Below the pieces are notes generated by a model. It saw nothing but the letters and a program-made list of their open reading frames with translations. It had not been told where the DNA came from and did not search any database. From Ashinkailepas kermadecensis (taxonomy: Eukaryota; Arthropoda; Thecostraca; Neolepadidae), in contig JAOTOM010005139.1 in NCBI GenBank assembly GCA_034440615.1, positions 782,501 to 846,500 on the forward strand: a stretch of 64,000 nucleotides of DNA, written 5' to 3'. Both the position numbers and the translations under genes were made by a program. Of the stretch, positions 11,484-22,750 are shown piece after piece. Each line of letters opens with the position of its first letter. Positions within the stretch are counted from its first letter, which is position 1.

Positions 11484-12297
11484 AACTCATTTGCTTGCCA
11501 CACTAAACCACTTGCACCCCAGAGGCGAAAATGGATCAGAAAAAGCACATCACACCGTAACCGATGCATTCAACAGACCAACATACATCTTATCATGGCA
11601 TACTCTGTCATTTACAGAATATTCACCTGACACCCACACATTTTACCACAATTTACGCACTTCATGGGGCTAGCGCCACCTTTGACAATACCGCCGATGT
11701 TAAGACCTTATTAATATAGCTAAATATATATAAGACATATGGCTTTAAATAGCGCCCCGAATCCCATCTTACGCCGCAGACCCGGAGAGCAGCCCAACAT
11801 ACACCTTGACTTGAAGCACCCTGCCGTTTTTAGAATATTAACCTGGTAACCACAGCTGTGGTACAGGGAGGCAACCACCATATGTGGCTAGTGCCACCTT
11901 TGACAATACCGCCGACATTCAGACGTTATTAACTTTAAATAGCGACCCGAATCCCATCTTACGCCGCAGTCCCAGAGAGCAGCCCAACATACACCTTACC
12001 CTTGAGTACCCTGCCATTTGTGCGACATTCAATTTCACAATATCATCGGGATTAAGACGATATTAGCATACAGTGGGCGGCTCCCTGTCTAAAAGTTATG
12101 GCTGCCTGGTGAATATTCTATACGTGGCAGGGCACGCAGGAGTAAGGTGTATGCTGGACTGTCCCTCAGCCAGTGGTGTAGGATGGGATTCGGATCGGTA
12201 TTTGAGGTTTAAAACGTCTTAATATTGGCAGTATTGTCAAAGGTGGTACTAGCCACAAATGGTGGGTGGCTCTCAGTGCAAAAGTTGTGGTTGCCAG
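11484..12297. repeat. ~200-bp repeat units in inverted arrangement (left part)
   Basis: Diverged units of 190-220 bp. Minus-oriented copies run from about 11484 to 12040 (CAACATACA recurs near 11578, 11797 and 11986), followed by plus-oriented copies from about 12050 onward. The second plus unit is broken at 12297 by the large element and resumes at 20714. Confidence 0.75.
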
Positions 12298-13395
12298 CAA
12301 GGGCGTCGCCACCGGGGGCAGGGGGGCAGTCGCCCCCCTGCCGTGAAACAGGGGGCGCCGCCCCTGAAATTTGAGGAGGCCCCTATCCGCAAATGCACAG
12401 CAAAAAAGGTGAGCAAGGAGGCCGACTGGACAGAATATCATGCTGTCAATGTGGCCTCAAAACTGACGAGGCCACAAGGAAATATAATCAGGTCTCTATA
12501 AGAGACGTAGAACAGAGATTGGGAGGAGGCCCCCAGGACGAAAAGGAGGCCCCATGACGAAAAGGAGGCCTCAAGACGTAGAACAGAGATTGGGAGGAGG
12601 CCCCCAGGACGAAAAGGAGGCCCCCAGGACGAAAAGGAGGCCCCCCGGGACGAAAAGGAGGCCCCCAGGACGAAAAAAGAGGCCCCAAGACGTAGAACAG
12701 AGATTGGGAGGAGGCCCCCATGACGAAAAGGAGGCCTCAAGACGTAGAACAGAGATTGGGAGGAGGCCCCCAGGACGAAAAGGAGGCCCCCGGGACGAAA
12801 AAGAGGCCCCCAGGATGAAAAAAGAGGCCCAAAGACGTAGAACAGAGATTGGAAGGAGGCCCTCATGACGAAAAGGAGGCCTCAAGACGTAGAACAGAGA
12901 TTGGGAGGAGGCCCCCAGGACGAAAAGGAGGCCCCCCAGGACGAAAAGGAGACCCCAGGACGAAAAGGAGACCCCATGACGAAAAGGATGCACCCAAGGA
13001 CGAAAAGGAGGCCCCAAGACGTAGAACAGAGATTGGAAGAAGGCCCCCCAGGACGAAAAGGAGGCCCCCCAGGATGAAAAGGAGGCCCCAGGACGAAAAG
13101 GAGGCACCAAGACGTAGAACAGAGATTGGGAGGAGGCCCCCAGGACGAAAAGGAGACCCCAGGACGAAAATGATGCACCCAAGGACGAAAAGGAGGCCCC
13201 AAGACGTAGAACAGAGATTGGGAGGAGGCCCCCAGGACGAAAATGAGGCCCCCGGGACGAAAAGGAGGCCCCAGGACGAAAAGGAAGGCACCAAGACGTA
13301 GAACAGAGATTGGGAGGAGGCCCCCAGGACGAAAAAGGAGGCCCCCAGGACGAAAAGGAAGCTCCCAGGACGAAAACGAGGCCCCCAGGACGAAA

Positions 13396-13431
13396 GACGC
13401 AGTCCATGCGCCCCTACAATCAACCAACCAA
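13396..13431 (+). mobile_element. Micro-retroposon tail amplified in the array, copy 1
   Basis: GACGCAGTCCATGCGCCCCT followed by an ATCAACCAACCAA tail interrupts an AGGACGAAA unit. The ATGCGCCCCTA block matches the 37-bp insert at 19834. It is 8 bp shorter than the later two copies. Confidence 0.6.
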
Positions 13432-14106
13432 CCCCATGACGAAAAGGATGCACCAAAGGACGAAAAGGATGCCCCAAAGACGTAGAACAGAGATTGGGAT
13501 GAGGTCCCCAGGACGAAAAGGGAGGCCCCAGGACGAAAAGGAGGCCCCCAGAACGAAAAAAGGAGGCCCCTAAGACGTAGAACAGATATTGTGAGGTGGC
13601 CCCCAGGACGAAAAGGAGGCCCCCAGGACGAAAAGGATGCCACATAACGCAAGGATGCCCCAAGACGTAGAACAGAGATTGGGAGGAGGCCCCCAGGACT
13701 AAAAGGAGGCCCCAGGACGAAAAGGAGGCCCCCAGGACGAAAAGGAAGCCTCCAGGACGAAAAGGAGGCCCCTAAGACGTAGAACAGAGATTGTGAGGTG
13801 GCCCCCAGGACGAAAAGGAGGCCCCCAGGACGAAAAGGATGCCCCATAACGCAAGGATGCCCCAAGACGTAGAACAGAGATTGGGAGGAGGCCCCCAGGA
13901 CTAAAAGGAGGCCCCAGGACAAAAAGGAGGCCCCTAGAACGAAAAGGATGCACCCAAGGACGAAAAGGACGTAGGACTAGACGTAGAACAGAGAACATAG
14001 ATAGGAAGGTAGCCCCCAGGACGAAAAGGAGGCCCCCAGGACGAAAAGGAGGCCCCCAGGACGAAAAGAAAGCTCCCAGGACGAAAAGGAGGCCCCCAGG
14101 ACGAAA

Positions 14107-14150
14107 GACACAGTCCATGCGCCCCTACACTCCAACAATCAACCAACCAA
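14107..14150 (+). mobile_element. Micro-retroposon tail amplified in the array, copy 2
   Basis: Same insert as at 13396 with an extra ACTCCAAC block, again interrupting an AGGACGAAA unit. The position within the unit is the same, so this is array amplification and not a new insertion. Confidence 0.6.
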
Positions 14151-14839
14151 CCCCAGGACGAAAAGGATGCACCAAAGGACGAAAAGGATGCCCCAAAGAC
14201 GTAGAACAGAGATTGGGATGAGGTCCCCAGGACGAAAAGGAGGCCCCCAGGACGAAAAGGAGGCCCCAGGACGAAAGGGAGGCCACCAGGACGAAAAGGA
14301 TGCCCCTAAGACGTAGAACAGAGAATGTGAGGTGGCCCCCAGGACGAAAAGGATGCCCCATAACGCAAAGGAAGCCCCCAAGACGTAGAACAGAGATTGG
14401 GAGGAGGCCCCCAGGACGAAAAGGAGGCCCCCAGGACGAAAAGGATGCCACATAACGCAAGGATGCCCCAAGACGTAGAACAGAGATTGGGAGGAGGCCC
14501 CCAGGACTAAAAAGGGAGGCCCCAGGACGAAAAGGAGGCCTCCAGGACGAAAAGGATGCCCCATAACGCAAAGGAAGCCCCCAAGACGTAGAACAGAGAT
14601 TGGGAGAAGGCCCCCAGGACGAGAAGGAGGCCCCCGGGACGAAAAGGAAGCCCCAGGACGAAAAAAGAGGCCCCAGGACGAAAAGGAAGGCACAAAGACG
14701 TAGAACAGAGATTGGGAGGAGGCCCCCAGGACGAAAGGAGGCCCCCCAGGACGAAAAGGAGGCCCCCAGGACGAAAAGGGGAGGCCCCCAGGACGAAAAG
14801 GAGGCTCCCAGGACGAAAAGGAGGCCCCCCAGGACGAAA

Positions 14840-14883
14840 GACGCAGTCCATGCGCCCCTACACTCCAACAATCAACTAACCAA
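14840..14883 (+). mobile_element. Micro-retroposon tail amplified in the array, copy 3
   Basis: Nearly identical to the copy at 14107, 733 bp downstream and in the same repeat phase. Confidence 0.6.
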
Positions 14884-15420
14884 CCCCAGGACGAAAAGGG
14901 TGCACCAAAGGACGAAAAGGATGCCCCAAAGACGTAGAAAAGAGATTGGGATGAGGTCCCCAGGACGAAAAGGAGGCCCCCAGGACGAAAAGGAGGCCCC
15001 CAGGACGACAACGAGGCCCCCAGGACGAAAAGGTGGCCCCCAGGACGAAAAGGAGGCCCCTAAGACGTAGAACAGAGATTGTGAGGTGGCCCCCAGGACG
15101 AAAAGGAGGCCCCCAGGACAAAAAGGAGGTCACCAGGACGAAAAGGAGGCCCCTAAGACGTAGAACAGAGATTGTGAGGTGGCCCCCAGGACGAAAAGGA
15201 GGCCCCCAGGACGAAAAGGATGCCCCATAACGCAAGGATGCCCCAAGACGTAGAACAGAGATTGGGAGGAGGCCCCAGGACTAAAAGGAGGCCCCAGGAC
15301 GAAAAGGAGGCCCCTAGAACGAAAAGGAGGCCCTCAGGACGGAAAGGATGCCACCGAGACGGGCAAGAAGCCACCCAGGTTAGACGAAAAGGCTTCCGAT
15401 GGGTGGCAGGATATTCTTAA

Positions 15421-17371
15421 GTTGGAAAACGAGGCCCCCAAGACGGAAGATGCCCCTGCAATATAAAATTAAGACCTGATAGGGGAGACTTCTCCGGACG
15501 CAATAGGGGCCCCAAGACGGGTAGGAAGGTTTCCGCAGGAATGAGAGAAGGCCACCGAGACCAGCCAGATGAGGCCCATATTTTGGAAGAGGAAGAACCT
15601 GGAAGAGAAGATCTAGGACTAGGACGCAAAAGCACCCTGCTAAGAGGATAATGAGGCTCCAGACACAGATGAGGAGGCCCCCATGACGTGAGAGGAGGCC
15701 CCCTAATTTGAAAAAGGAGTCACCTAGGAGAGGGTAGGAGTCCCCAGAAATCAAGAGAGTGTCAAAAATGGCACGGAGGCAACCAGGATTGCAAAAGAGG
15801 CTCCAACACCGGAAAGGAGGCCCCAGAATATGAGAGGAGGCCCTAAGACGGAAAAGGAAGGAAGATATGAGATGAGGTTTCGGAGACGCAAAAGCAGGCC
15901 CCAAACGGGTGAGGTTCCACCGAGATAGAAAAGGATGATCCAGAGACGTGGCAGGAGGCACCTAATTCGGAAGAGAACGACACAAGATTGGAAACGAGAC
16001 CCCATGATGAACGAGGAGGCCCCTAAAATAGGAGAGAAAGGCCATTGGATAAGAGAGATGGCTCCCAAGCGGAAAAAGAAGGCTCGAAGACGGCTAAGAA
16101 GGTCCCCGGGAAATAACAAGGCCACTAAGATAGGAAAGGTTGCCAGTGATTTATCAGAGGCGGCGCCTGGGAGAGAAGAGGAGTCCACCAGGAGATAAGA
16201 GACCACCCCTAAGATGGGTAAAGATCGAATCCAGAGCGGGAAAGCAGGAGAACGCAGAGCAGGAGGCCCGCAAGACGTGAGAGGAGGCCCCTAATTTGGC
16301 AGAAAATGCCCCTCGAAGATGAGAGGAAGCCCCATGCCATGTTAAAGGGGCCCCAGAATGCAAGAGGCCCTCCAAGATGGGAGAGGAGGACCATTGAATA
16401 TGGAGGAGGGTAGGACACACAAGGAGACATCGAAAACCGGCAAAAAGGCTCTAGGAAATGAGACGACGCGACAGGAGGCCTGTAATTTGCAAGAAGAACC
16501 ACCTAAGAAATAGTAAGAGTCGAGTCTGGGTATTTTAAAATCACGATATGGGCCCCAAAAGATCCGGCCGGGGCCCCGCAAATTACGCTGAGCCTGGGGT
16601 ACCGAAAATTGACGCCCGGACCACGAAAATCATGCCAGGGGCACGACAGGTCGTGCCGTGCCCCAAAAGTCTCATTGGGACCAAAACAAATGACGCCGGA
16701 GCAACGAAGAACAATCCGGACATGAATAATCACTCTGTGGGCCCAACAATGATGCCAAAAGCCTCCAAAACGCATTGGACCCCAAAAAGTGTCGAGGCCA
16801 CTATAGCTCGCGCTAGGGATCCAAGACAATGACGTCGGGGCCCAAAAGATCACATTGGACCCAAAGAAGTCGCGTCGCAGCCCTTGAAAATCACACTGGA
16901 GGCCCAGAAGGTCGCGCCGGGGCCCCAAAAGTTGCAGCTGCCCCCAAAATCAATTTTAACCGGAATGTCACTCTGGGACGGAAAAAACTCCTTCAGTGGC
17001 CGCAGTGCTATATCAAAGGGGCAAATGCCCCCTCCATCCTGAGAGGGATAAGCTCCCAAGAATCGTGTCGGGGGCCTCAAAAATCGCGCTGGGGCCACCA
17101 AAATTCGCGTCGGTCCACCAGAATTCGCGTGTGTCTCCAAATAAATACGGCGAGCCCCGGAAAACTCGCTCCGAGGCCCGAAAAATTGCGACAGGAACCG
17201 CCAAAATCGCGTTGGGGCCACAGCTAAATACAACGCATCGCACAAACTCGAACCGGGCCCCCAAATATCGCGCTTGGGACCCACAATTCCCATCGGTAGT
17301 CCCGTCGAGGCTGTACAAAATTGCCGTCTAGGGCCACACGTAAGCACAGTGTGACCACAAACACAAACACA
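15421..17371. repeat. Decayed GGCCCC-spaced quasi-repeat
   Basis: GGCCCC or GAGGCCCC recurs roughly every 25-30 bp with diverged A-rich spacers (AAGACGGAAAAGG-like up to about 16500, CCAAAA(A/T)CGCG-like after). It appears to be the aged continuation of the adjacent array. No genuine coding region was seen. Confidence 0.7.
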
Positions 17372-18110
17372 AATCAAGCTGGAGCCCTCCAAAATAAGGA
17401 TGGATTCCAACAATTAAATACCCAGGTAAAAAAATGGCTCTGGAGCACCGAACATATTATCAGATGCCTTCACAAACTGCGTACGGCACCGAAAAACAAA
17501 CCGGATCTCGAACAATCGAGGTGGGATACAAAAACATGGCGCCAAGTGCTCGAGAAATCAGGCCGGGATTCGGACTTTAAAAAAAATCAGAAAAGTTTCA
17601 CAAAATCGTATTGAGCCCAGAAAACTGGGGTTGGGTCTACGGAACCACGCGCCTGGGTGCGATAAGCCACTCTGGGACCTAGAAACATCGTACCGAAGCC
17701 CCAAAATTGTACTTGGGCCCCACAAGTGTGCGTCAGAAGCCCAAAATAAACACATCGGGACCCCAAGAGCACAACGGGGGCCGAAAATACAACTGACCCT
17801 CCAAAGCGCAGTCTCACAAAAAGCGACAGGGCCTTAACACAAGCGTTCCAGCCATAAATATACATACCGGGAGGTCTAAAAATACAACGGAAGCTCTCAA
17901 GGCACACAGGGGTCATGATAACGCACAATAGCCTGAAAAGGTGGCTGGGGCCGCAAAAGGCAACATGGTTCCAAAACAAACAAAAAGACCGGCGCTAAAT
18001 AAACACATTGGGATCTTCGAAAACGCCCTGACACGTCAAAATCCTCGGTGTGCAAAAATTCAACAAACCCTAAAACGAGCAGGGGGTTCGAAAATGCTTT
18101 AGGCCCCTAA
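17372..18110 (+). repeat. Left arm of a ~750-bp internal inverted repeat
   Basis: The arm begins AATCAAGCTGGAGCCCTCC and matches the reverse complement of 18583-19338 throughout, including CGAGGTGGGATACA, CAGGCCGGGATTCGGACTTT and CAACATGGTTCCAAAAC. Identity looks near 80% by eye. Confidence 0.9.
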
Positions 18111-18582
18111 CAAAAATGGATTGGAGCCATAATACACAATCATAGACCAAGAAAGACGCAACGGGTAAAAAAAACGCCGAGGATTGGCCTCGGTTCGGTA
18201 TCCAATCTGGGAGGATAGCAGCAAAGATATGAAGTGCATCAAAGCTCAGCGGAAACAGCATTTCATAGCTACCAGAAAATGTGGGAAGTAGGAAACTAAT
18301 GATCGAATTTAATCAATCGACTTTTCGAAGCGAACGCCCATGCGAATCATTCCATCACGCCAAATATGGTGCAAGTCTATCATGTGGCAGCAATTAGCAA
18401 AACGCAGAAGGCGTAGCAGAAACTATAGCATCGCACGAAGTGTGGCGAATGCACCGAATACGAAAAATGGGTGTGCACGTGCACTGACGTTGCCGTCGTG
18501 GCGACCGGGTGCTATGAACTGCAATGCCTGAAATTGTAAAATTTTGTATTTTAAAGTGGTGGGTAATACATTTTACTTTGAA
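18111..18582. other. Spacer of the inverted repeat
   Basis: About 470 bp of unique-looking sequence separating the arms of the internal palindrome. No coding or RNA feature was recognised. Confidence 0.6.
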
Positions 18583-19338
18583 GTTATGGGCCTAATACAT
18601 CTTCTAAACCCTGCTCGTTGTAGGGCTTTGTTGCGTTTTTTTTTGTGCACCGAGTATTTTTTACGTGTCGGGGCGTTTTCGAAGATCCCGATGTGTTTAT
18701 TTAGCTCCCGGTCGTTTTGTACGTTTTGGAACCATGTTGCCTTTCGTGGCCCCAGCCTCTTTTCCAGGCCCTTGTGCGTTCTCATGGCCCCTGTGCGCCT
18801 TGCGAGCTTGTAGTGTATTTTTCTTAGAGCTCCCGGTATGTTTATTTAGGGCTGCAACGCATGTTTTAAGGCCCTATCGCTTTTTGGGAGACTTTTGTGC
18901 GCTTTGGAGGGTTAGTTGTACTTTCTGGCAACGTTGTACTCTTAGGGTCCCGCTGTGTATATTTGGGGCTTCTGACACACATTTGTGGGGCCCCAGTATG
19001 ATTTTGGGGCTTCGGTGCGATTTTTTCTGGGTCCCAGCGCGACTTATCGCGCCCAGGCACGTGGTTCCGGAGACCCAACTCCAGCTTTCTGGGCTCAACG
19101 CGATTTTTGTGGATCTTTTCTGTTTTTTTTATTAAAAGTCCGAATCCCGGCCTGATTTTTCGAACCTCTGACGCCATGTATCCCACCTCGATTTTTCGAG
19201 ATCCGGTATGCTTTTCGAAGTCATACGCAATTTTTGAAGGCATCTTGAACAAAAATGTTCGGTGCAACAGAGCCATTTTCCTGACCCTGACATTTATTTG
19301 CTGGAATCTCTCCTTTTTTTGGAGGGCTCCGGCTTGAT
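18583..19338 (-). repeat. Right arm of a ~750-bp internal inverted repeat
   Basis: Reverse-complement partner of 17372-18110 and collinear over its whole length. Frames crossing this arm mirror those on the left arm and are not genes. Confidence 0.9.
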
Positions 19339-19819
19339 TTTTTTGGGATACCGATCCGGGTTTGTGGTATAGGTGTAATTTCAGCAGTGTGAGGTAACTT
19401 ATCAAGGGATACCAAAAGAAAACCTTAGAACTGAGTGGTGGGGTTAGGGTTGAAATCCGACCAATCAGAAATCATAGTGGTAGATTAGGCCCCTCCACAG
19501 GACAATTTCGTTGATGACTAATTATATTATTTCGAAATGTACCCTTTGACAAAATAGCGGTCGAAATCCAAGGACTTTTTAATGGGCGTAGGTGCCCTCC
19601 CCCCCCTGCAAATCCGTTTGCCCCCTCCTGCTTGACGCAAATATAGGTACTCCACTGGTCCCTCAATAATTTTCCGAAACATACGCCCATGGAGAAAAGC
19701 CAACATTGAGGGGACAAATTACCCCTCATAAGCATGCAATACAACATCCATGCCCCATATGAAATGGGATGAATGATGTTTTTAAATGCATTTTCTTCCA
19801 ACAAACTTCTTTTCTGTTA
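19339..19819. other. Giant-element interior; block shared with 6850-6995
   Basis: Positions 19520-19665 share an order of blocks with 6850-6995 (TCGAAATCC, a C-rich run, then a TAGGTAC(T/G)(C/G)CACTGG end), so a second TIR-type element end is probably nested here. No TSD could be found. Confidence 0.4.
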
Positions 19820-19833
19820 TTACAGCCTGCATG

Positions 19834-19870
19834 CGATGCGCCCCTAAACCACAATAACTAACTAACTAAC
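19834..19870 (+). mobile_element. 37-bp micro-retroposon with 14-bp TSD
   Basis: The perfect 14-bp repeat TTACAGCCTGCATG lies at 19820-19833 and 19871-19884. The insert between is only 37 bp: CGATGCGCCCCTAAACCAC, then an AATAACTAACTAACTAAC tail. The TSD and AAC-rich tail are hallmarks of target-primed reverse transcription. Confidence 0.85.
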
Positions 19871-19884
19871 TTACAGCCTGCATG

Positions 19885-20640
19885 ATTAGAGCTTCCCAGC
19901 TTCCATACCTTCTCAACGTCATTTACAAAACGGCACAGCACAGCGAAAACGATGGGCGTGACGGCGTGGAATGTGAAGGCTTGGATTATGTATGTACTGA
20001 CATTGTTGCATTGTTGCATTGTCAGTTATGCATTGGTGTTCAATGCTTGTTCTTGCCGTGAATTTATTCGCTGAGGATATATTTTAGCTCGTGTGACAGT
20101 TGCCTTGCAGCCAGCACCAAATGTTATAAAAAGAAACAACTTCCTAAGATGACGCTAAAAAAAACTAATGCAATCCACTTCTCGTTGTCACCTTTACGAA
20201 ATTGTCGTCCTTGGACTGAGAAATGGTCGTTCAAGCTTTGCTTATGACATCAAGCTGATGGGAATAAATAACAGTAGTGATGAATCTAGCTATATTCAGT
20301 TAGACTTGGAGGACTTAAAAGTGGGTTGATCAATGGCAGATATCTGTAAGATATGCTTAGCACCAGCCCCGCCAGCTCGCTGCAATCTAGAGGCCAGCGG
20401 GAAGATTCGAGAAAGCATTGAGACGATGGTTTGTTTTGTCACTTATGCATTTATCCAAATATTACTTATTTATACCCTGGTATGGCCCAGTTTTCAGTCA
20501 AAATGATTAGTGCTATTGCGTTTTGAGTAAATGATGCACCATGCCAAGAACAAACAAAAAACCAATATGAAATCATGTTCCCCATCCTCGAACCATAGTA
20601 TAAGAGCCTAAAAAACAATATGAGACCCTAACACAATGGA
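19885..20640. other. Giant-element interior, no gene recognised
   Basis: AT-rich sequence without repeats or recognisable domains. Confidence 0.4.
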
Positions 20641-20713
20641 GGCCCCCTTTCGGGTAACAGGAGGCCCCCTTTCGACCTTGCCCCCCTGGAAGAATTTCGT
20701 GGCGACGCCACTG

Positions 20714-20910
20714 GTTGCCAGATGAATATTCTGGAAATGGCAGAGTATGCCACGGTAAGATGTGTGCTGGGCTGCTCTTTGCGCCTGTGCCTTACTAGTG
20801 GATTCGGCTTGCTATTTGAAGTTGATAACTTCTTAACATCGGCGGTATTGTCAAAGGTGCCACATGCAGTGGGTGGCTCCCTATGTAAACATTTGTGGGT
20901 GCCGGGTTTC
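20714..20910 (+). repeat. ~200-bp repeat unit, right part of the interrupted copy
   Basis: ATGAATATTCTGG...TCAAAGGTGCCACATGCAG continues the unit that was broken at 12297. It aligns with the intact plus-oriented unit at about 12105-12290. Confidence 0.75.
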
Positions 20911-21290
20911 GAGCGCTTCTGTCACAGCCCTAGCAGCTGCAAGCCACTCCTATCAGTTTAATGCCATTCAGCACATTTAAATACCTATTCCCCAGCCCTA
21001 GCAGCAGAATGCCGGCAAAGAGAAGGAGGAACGCGACGGATGACTGCTACGATGTGTAAGAATTGTGGGTTCCATCCCGGCCCGTGGGATGCCTAAGCAT
21101 TGTCCTTCCTTTAGCTGCCTTTGTTTGCGGAAACGTGTGGACTGAGCCCGCGAGCTACGACATTGGTGCTGCCATCTCTGGCAGAGAATCGAAGCTGCAG
21201 CGACAGTCTGACTGAATTCCAATGCCTCTCAACTCTGCGTCCCTGCTGTTGTTCTGCACCAACTGTAAGCCCCTCTAGCGATAGAAAGAA
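20911..21290. other. No recognisable gene
   Basis: Mixed-composition sequence between the ~200-bp repeat and the (TA)n tract. No domain was recognised. Confidence 0.4.
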
Positions 21291-21412
<122 letters not shown>

Positions 21413-21512
21413 TGCAGTGTGTCACAATGTCAGAATGTCTGCTTTTGTCAGAATGTATGCAACATGTCACAATGTAAGAAGGTCAGTCAGAATGTCTGTG
21501 TTGTCAGAATGT
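21413..21512. repeat. TGTCAGAATGTCTG short tandem repeat, left of the LINE
   Basis: Irregular repeats of TGTCAGAATG and GTGTCACAATGT. A similar block lies on the other side of the LINE at 26604-26668, so the element may have inserted into it. Confidence 0.6.
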
Positions 21513-21515
21513 CCT

Positions 21516-22741
21516 GGATCATACATCGTGGTAAAGCCTGTCGAGGAGTCCGTCTCCGTTCGTCGTGTCAACGTTTTCTGGCCAACCAAACAACTCCTCG
21601 TCATTTGCTCCTTAGCCAATCTTGACATTGAAGCCCCAGCCAACGGAACCCTCGTCATCAAAACCCAATCCCGAGCCCAGACCAGAACCCTCCTCCGCAC
21701 CACTACATTTTGTGGGAAATCAGTCACAGTCACTCTACATTCCAACCGTAACACTACCAAGGGCACCATCTTCGCGCCGGAGCTCCGCTTCATGACTGAA
21801 GCAGACATCCAAGTGGAGCTCAGGCCGGAGGGGTGACCCACGTCCGCCGCATCACATCCTTCACAGATGGCCAGAAACGTGACACGAGTCTCCTAGTCCT
21901 TACCTTCAACTCTACAACTCTTCCCAAGACGCTCCTCGCCGGCTATCTTCGATACCCAGTCCGTGTCTTTATCCCCAATCTTCTCCGCTGTTTTAACTGT
22001 CAGCGCTTCGGCCATGGCAGTAAAACATGCCGCCAACCAGCCCGCTGCCCAAAGTGCGGCGAACCACCTCATCCAGAATCCACCTGCTCCAAACCTGCCC
22101 ACTGCCTCAACTGCAACACATCCGATCACCTGACCACATCACCCCTCTGCCCAGTTTGGCGCAAGGAGAAGGAGGTCTGCGCTGTCAAGGCCACGACCGG
22201 GGTGTCATACCCCCAGGCCCGACGGTCTGTCGAAGCCACCTCCCCGTCAACAAAAACTTATGCCCAGGCGGCCACCGTTGCTCCCCCCACACGTCGCGTC
22301 AACACTACTTCTGCCTCGATTCAAACAGACATGATTCCCGGTTTAGCTCCACTAAAAAAACTTACTCCACTGACCACACCGACACAAACCACCCTGGCTC
22401 CCAACACACAGACCACTCCGGCTCCCAACAAACGAACCACTCCAGGGAGGAGTGACAGGCCCCGCAGTCACTCCGCTGCGGGAGCAAATTCTCGTTCCCC
22501 ATCAGCGGGCCGCCGATCGAGCCCTGCATGTCCAGCGCCGGCCGGCACCCACGTGACCCGACCAACTTCCAGCCGGCGGACATCCCCCGCGGCAGTGACC
22601 GGTCGCCGTGACCTTGCCAAGGTCACCGGCCGGCCGGACGGCTCTGGCGGGTCCACCGCTGCCGTCGGCACCCAACCCACATGTCCGCCGGAATTACAAT
22701 GCTGGCTCCGACACGCACCGAAAGGTGCCGACAAATATTAA
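21516..22741 (+). pseudogene. LINE ORF1 (gag-like RNA-binding protein), broken
   Basis: This is the nucleic-acid-binding ORF1 of an I-group LINE, whose product normally coats the element RNA. The N-terminal part reads in one frame to about 21833, where a single indel moves the rest to another frame. The second part carries two CX2CX4HX4C zinc knuckles (CFNC...H...C and CPKC...H...C) and a third, looser CX2CX4HX6C, spanning about 21985-22150, followed by a Ser/Thr/Pro-rich tail. The N-terminus is missing because of 5' truncation. It lies just upstream of ORF2, as expected for the group. Confidence 0.85.
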
Positions 22742-22750
22742 TTTTCACAA

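Larger units (their letters stand above)
12503..15420. repeat. Compound minisatellite with ~720-bp higher-order period
   Basis: Two intermixed units: a ~20-bp AGGACGAAAAGGAGGCCCCC module and a ~33-bp GACGTAGAACAGAGATTGGG module. Three higher-order blocks are marked by a short retroposon tail inserted at 13396, 14107 and 14840 (spacing 711 and 733 bp). Long frames on both strands come from the periodicity. The array lies wholly within the giant element. Confidence 0.9.
12298..20713. mobile_element. Giant (8.4 kb) non-autonomous hAT-like element with perfect 8-bp TSD
   Basis: The left end CAAGGGCGTCGCCACC and right end, reading inward CAGTGGCGTCGCCACG, are terminal inverted repeats (14 of 16 identical). 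A perfect 8-bp direct repeat GTTGCCAG lies at 12290-12297 and 20714-20721. The two flanks join into one unit of the ~200-bp repeat, and the uninterrupted paralogous unit at about 12093-12120 supplies an empty-site comparison. The interior is minisatellite (12503-15420), decayed GGCCCC quasi-repeats (to about 17360), a ~750-bp palindrome and later small insertions. No transposase was recognised. Superfamily assignment rests on TSD length and the CAGTGGCG-type terminus. Confidence 0.8.

Noticed and set aside
19440..19465. GGGGTTAGGGTTG as telomere-like repeat
   Set aside because: Only two partial TTAGGG units, far too few to call telomeric sequence.
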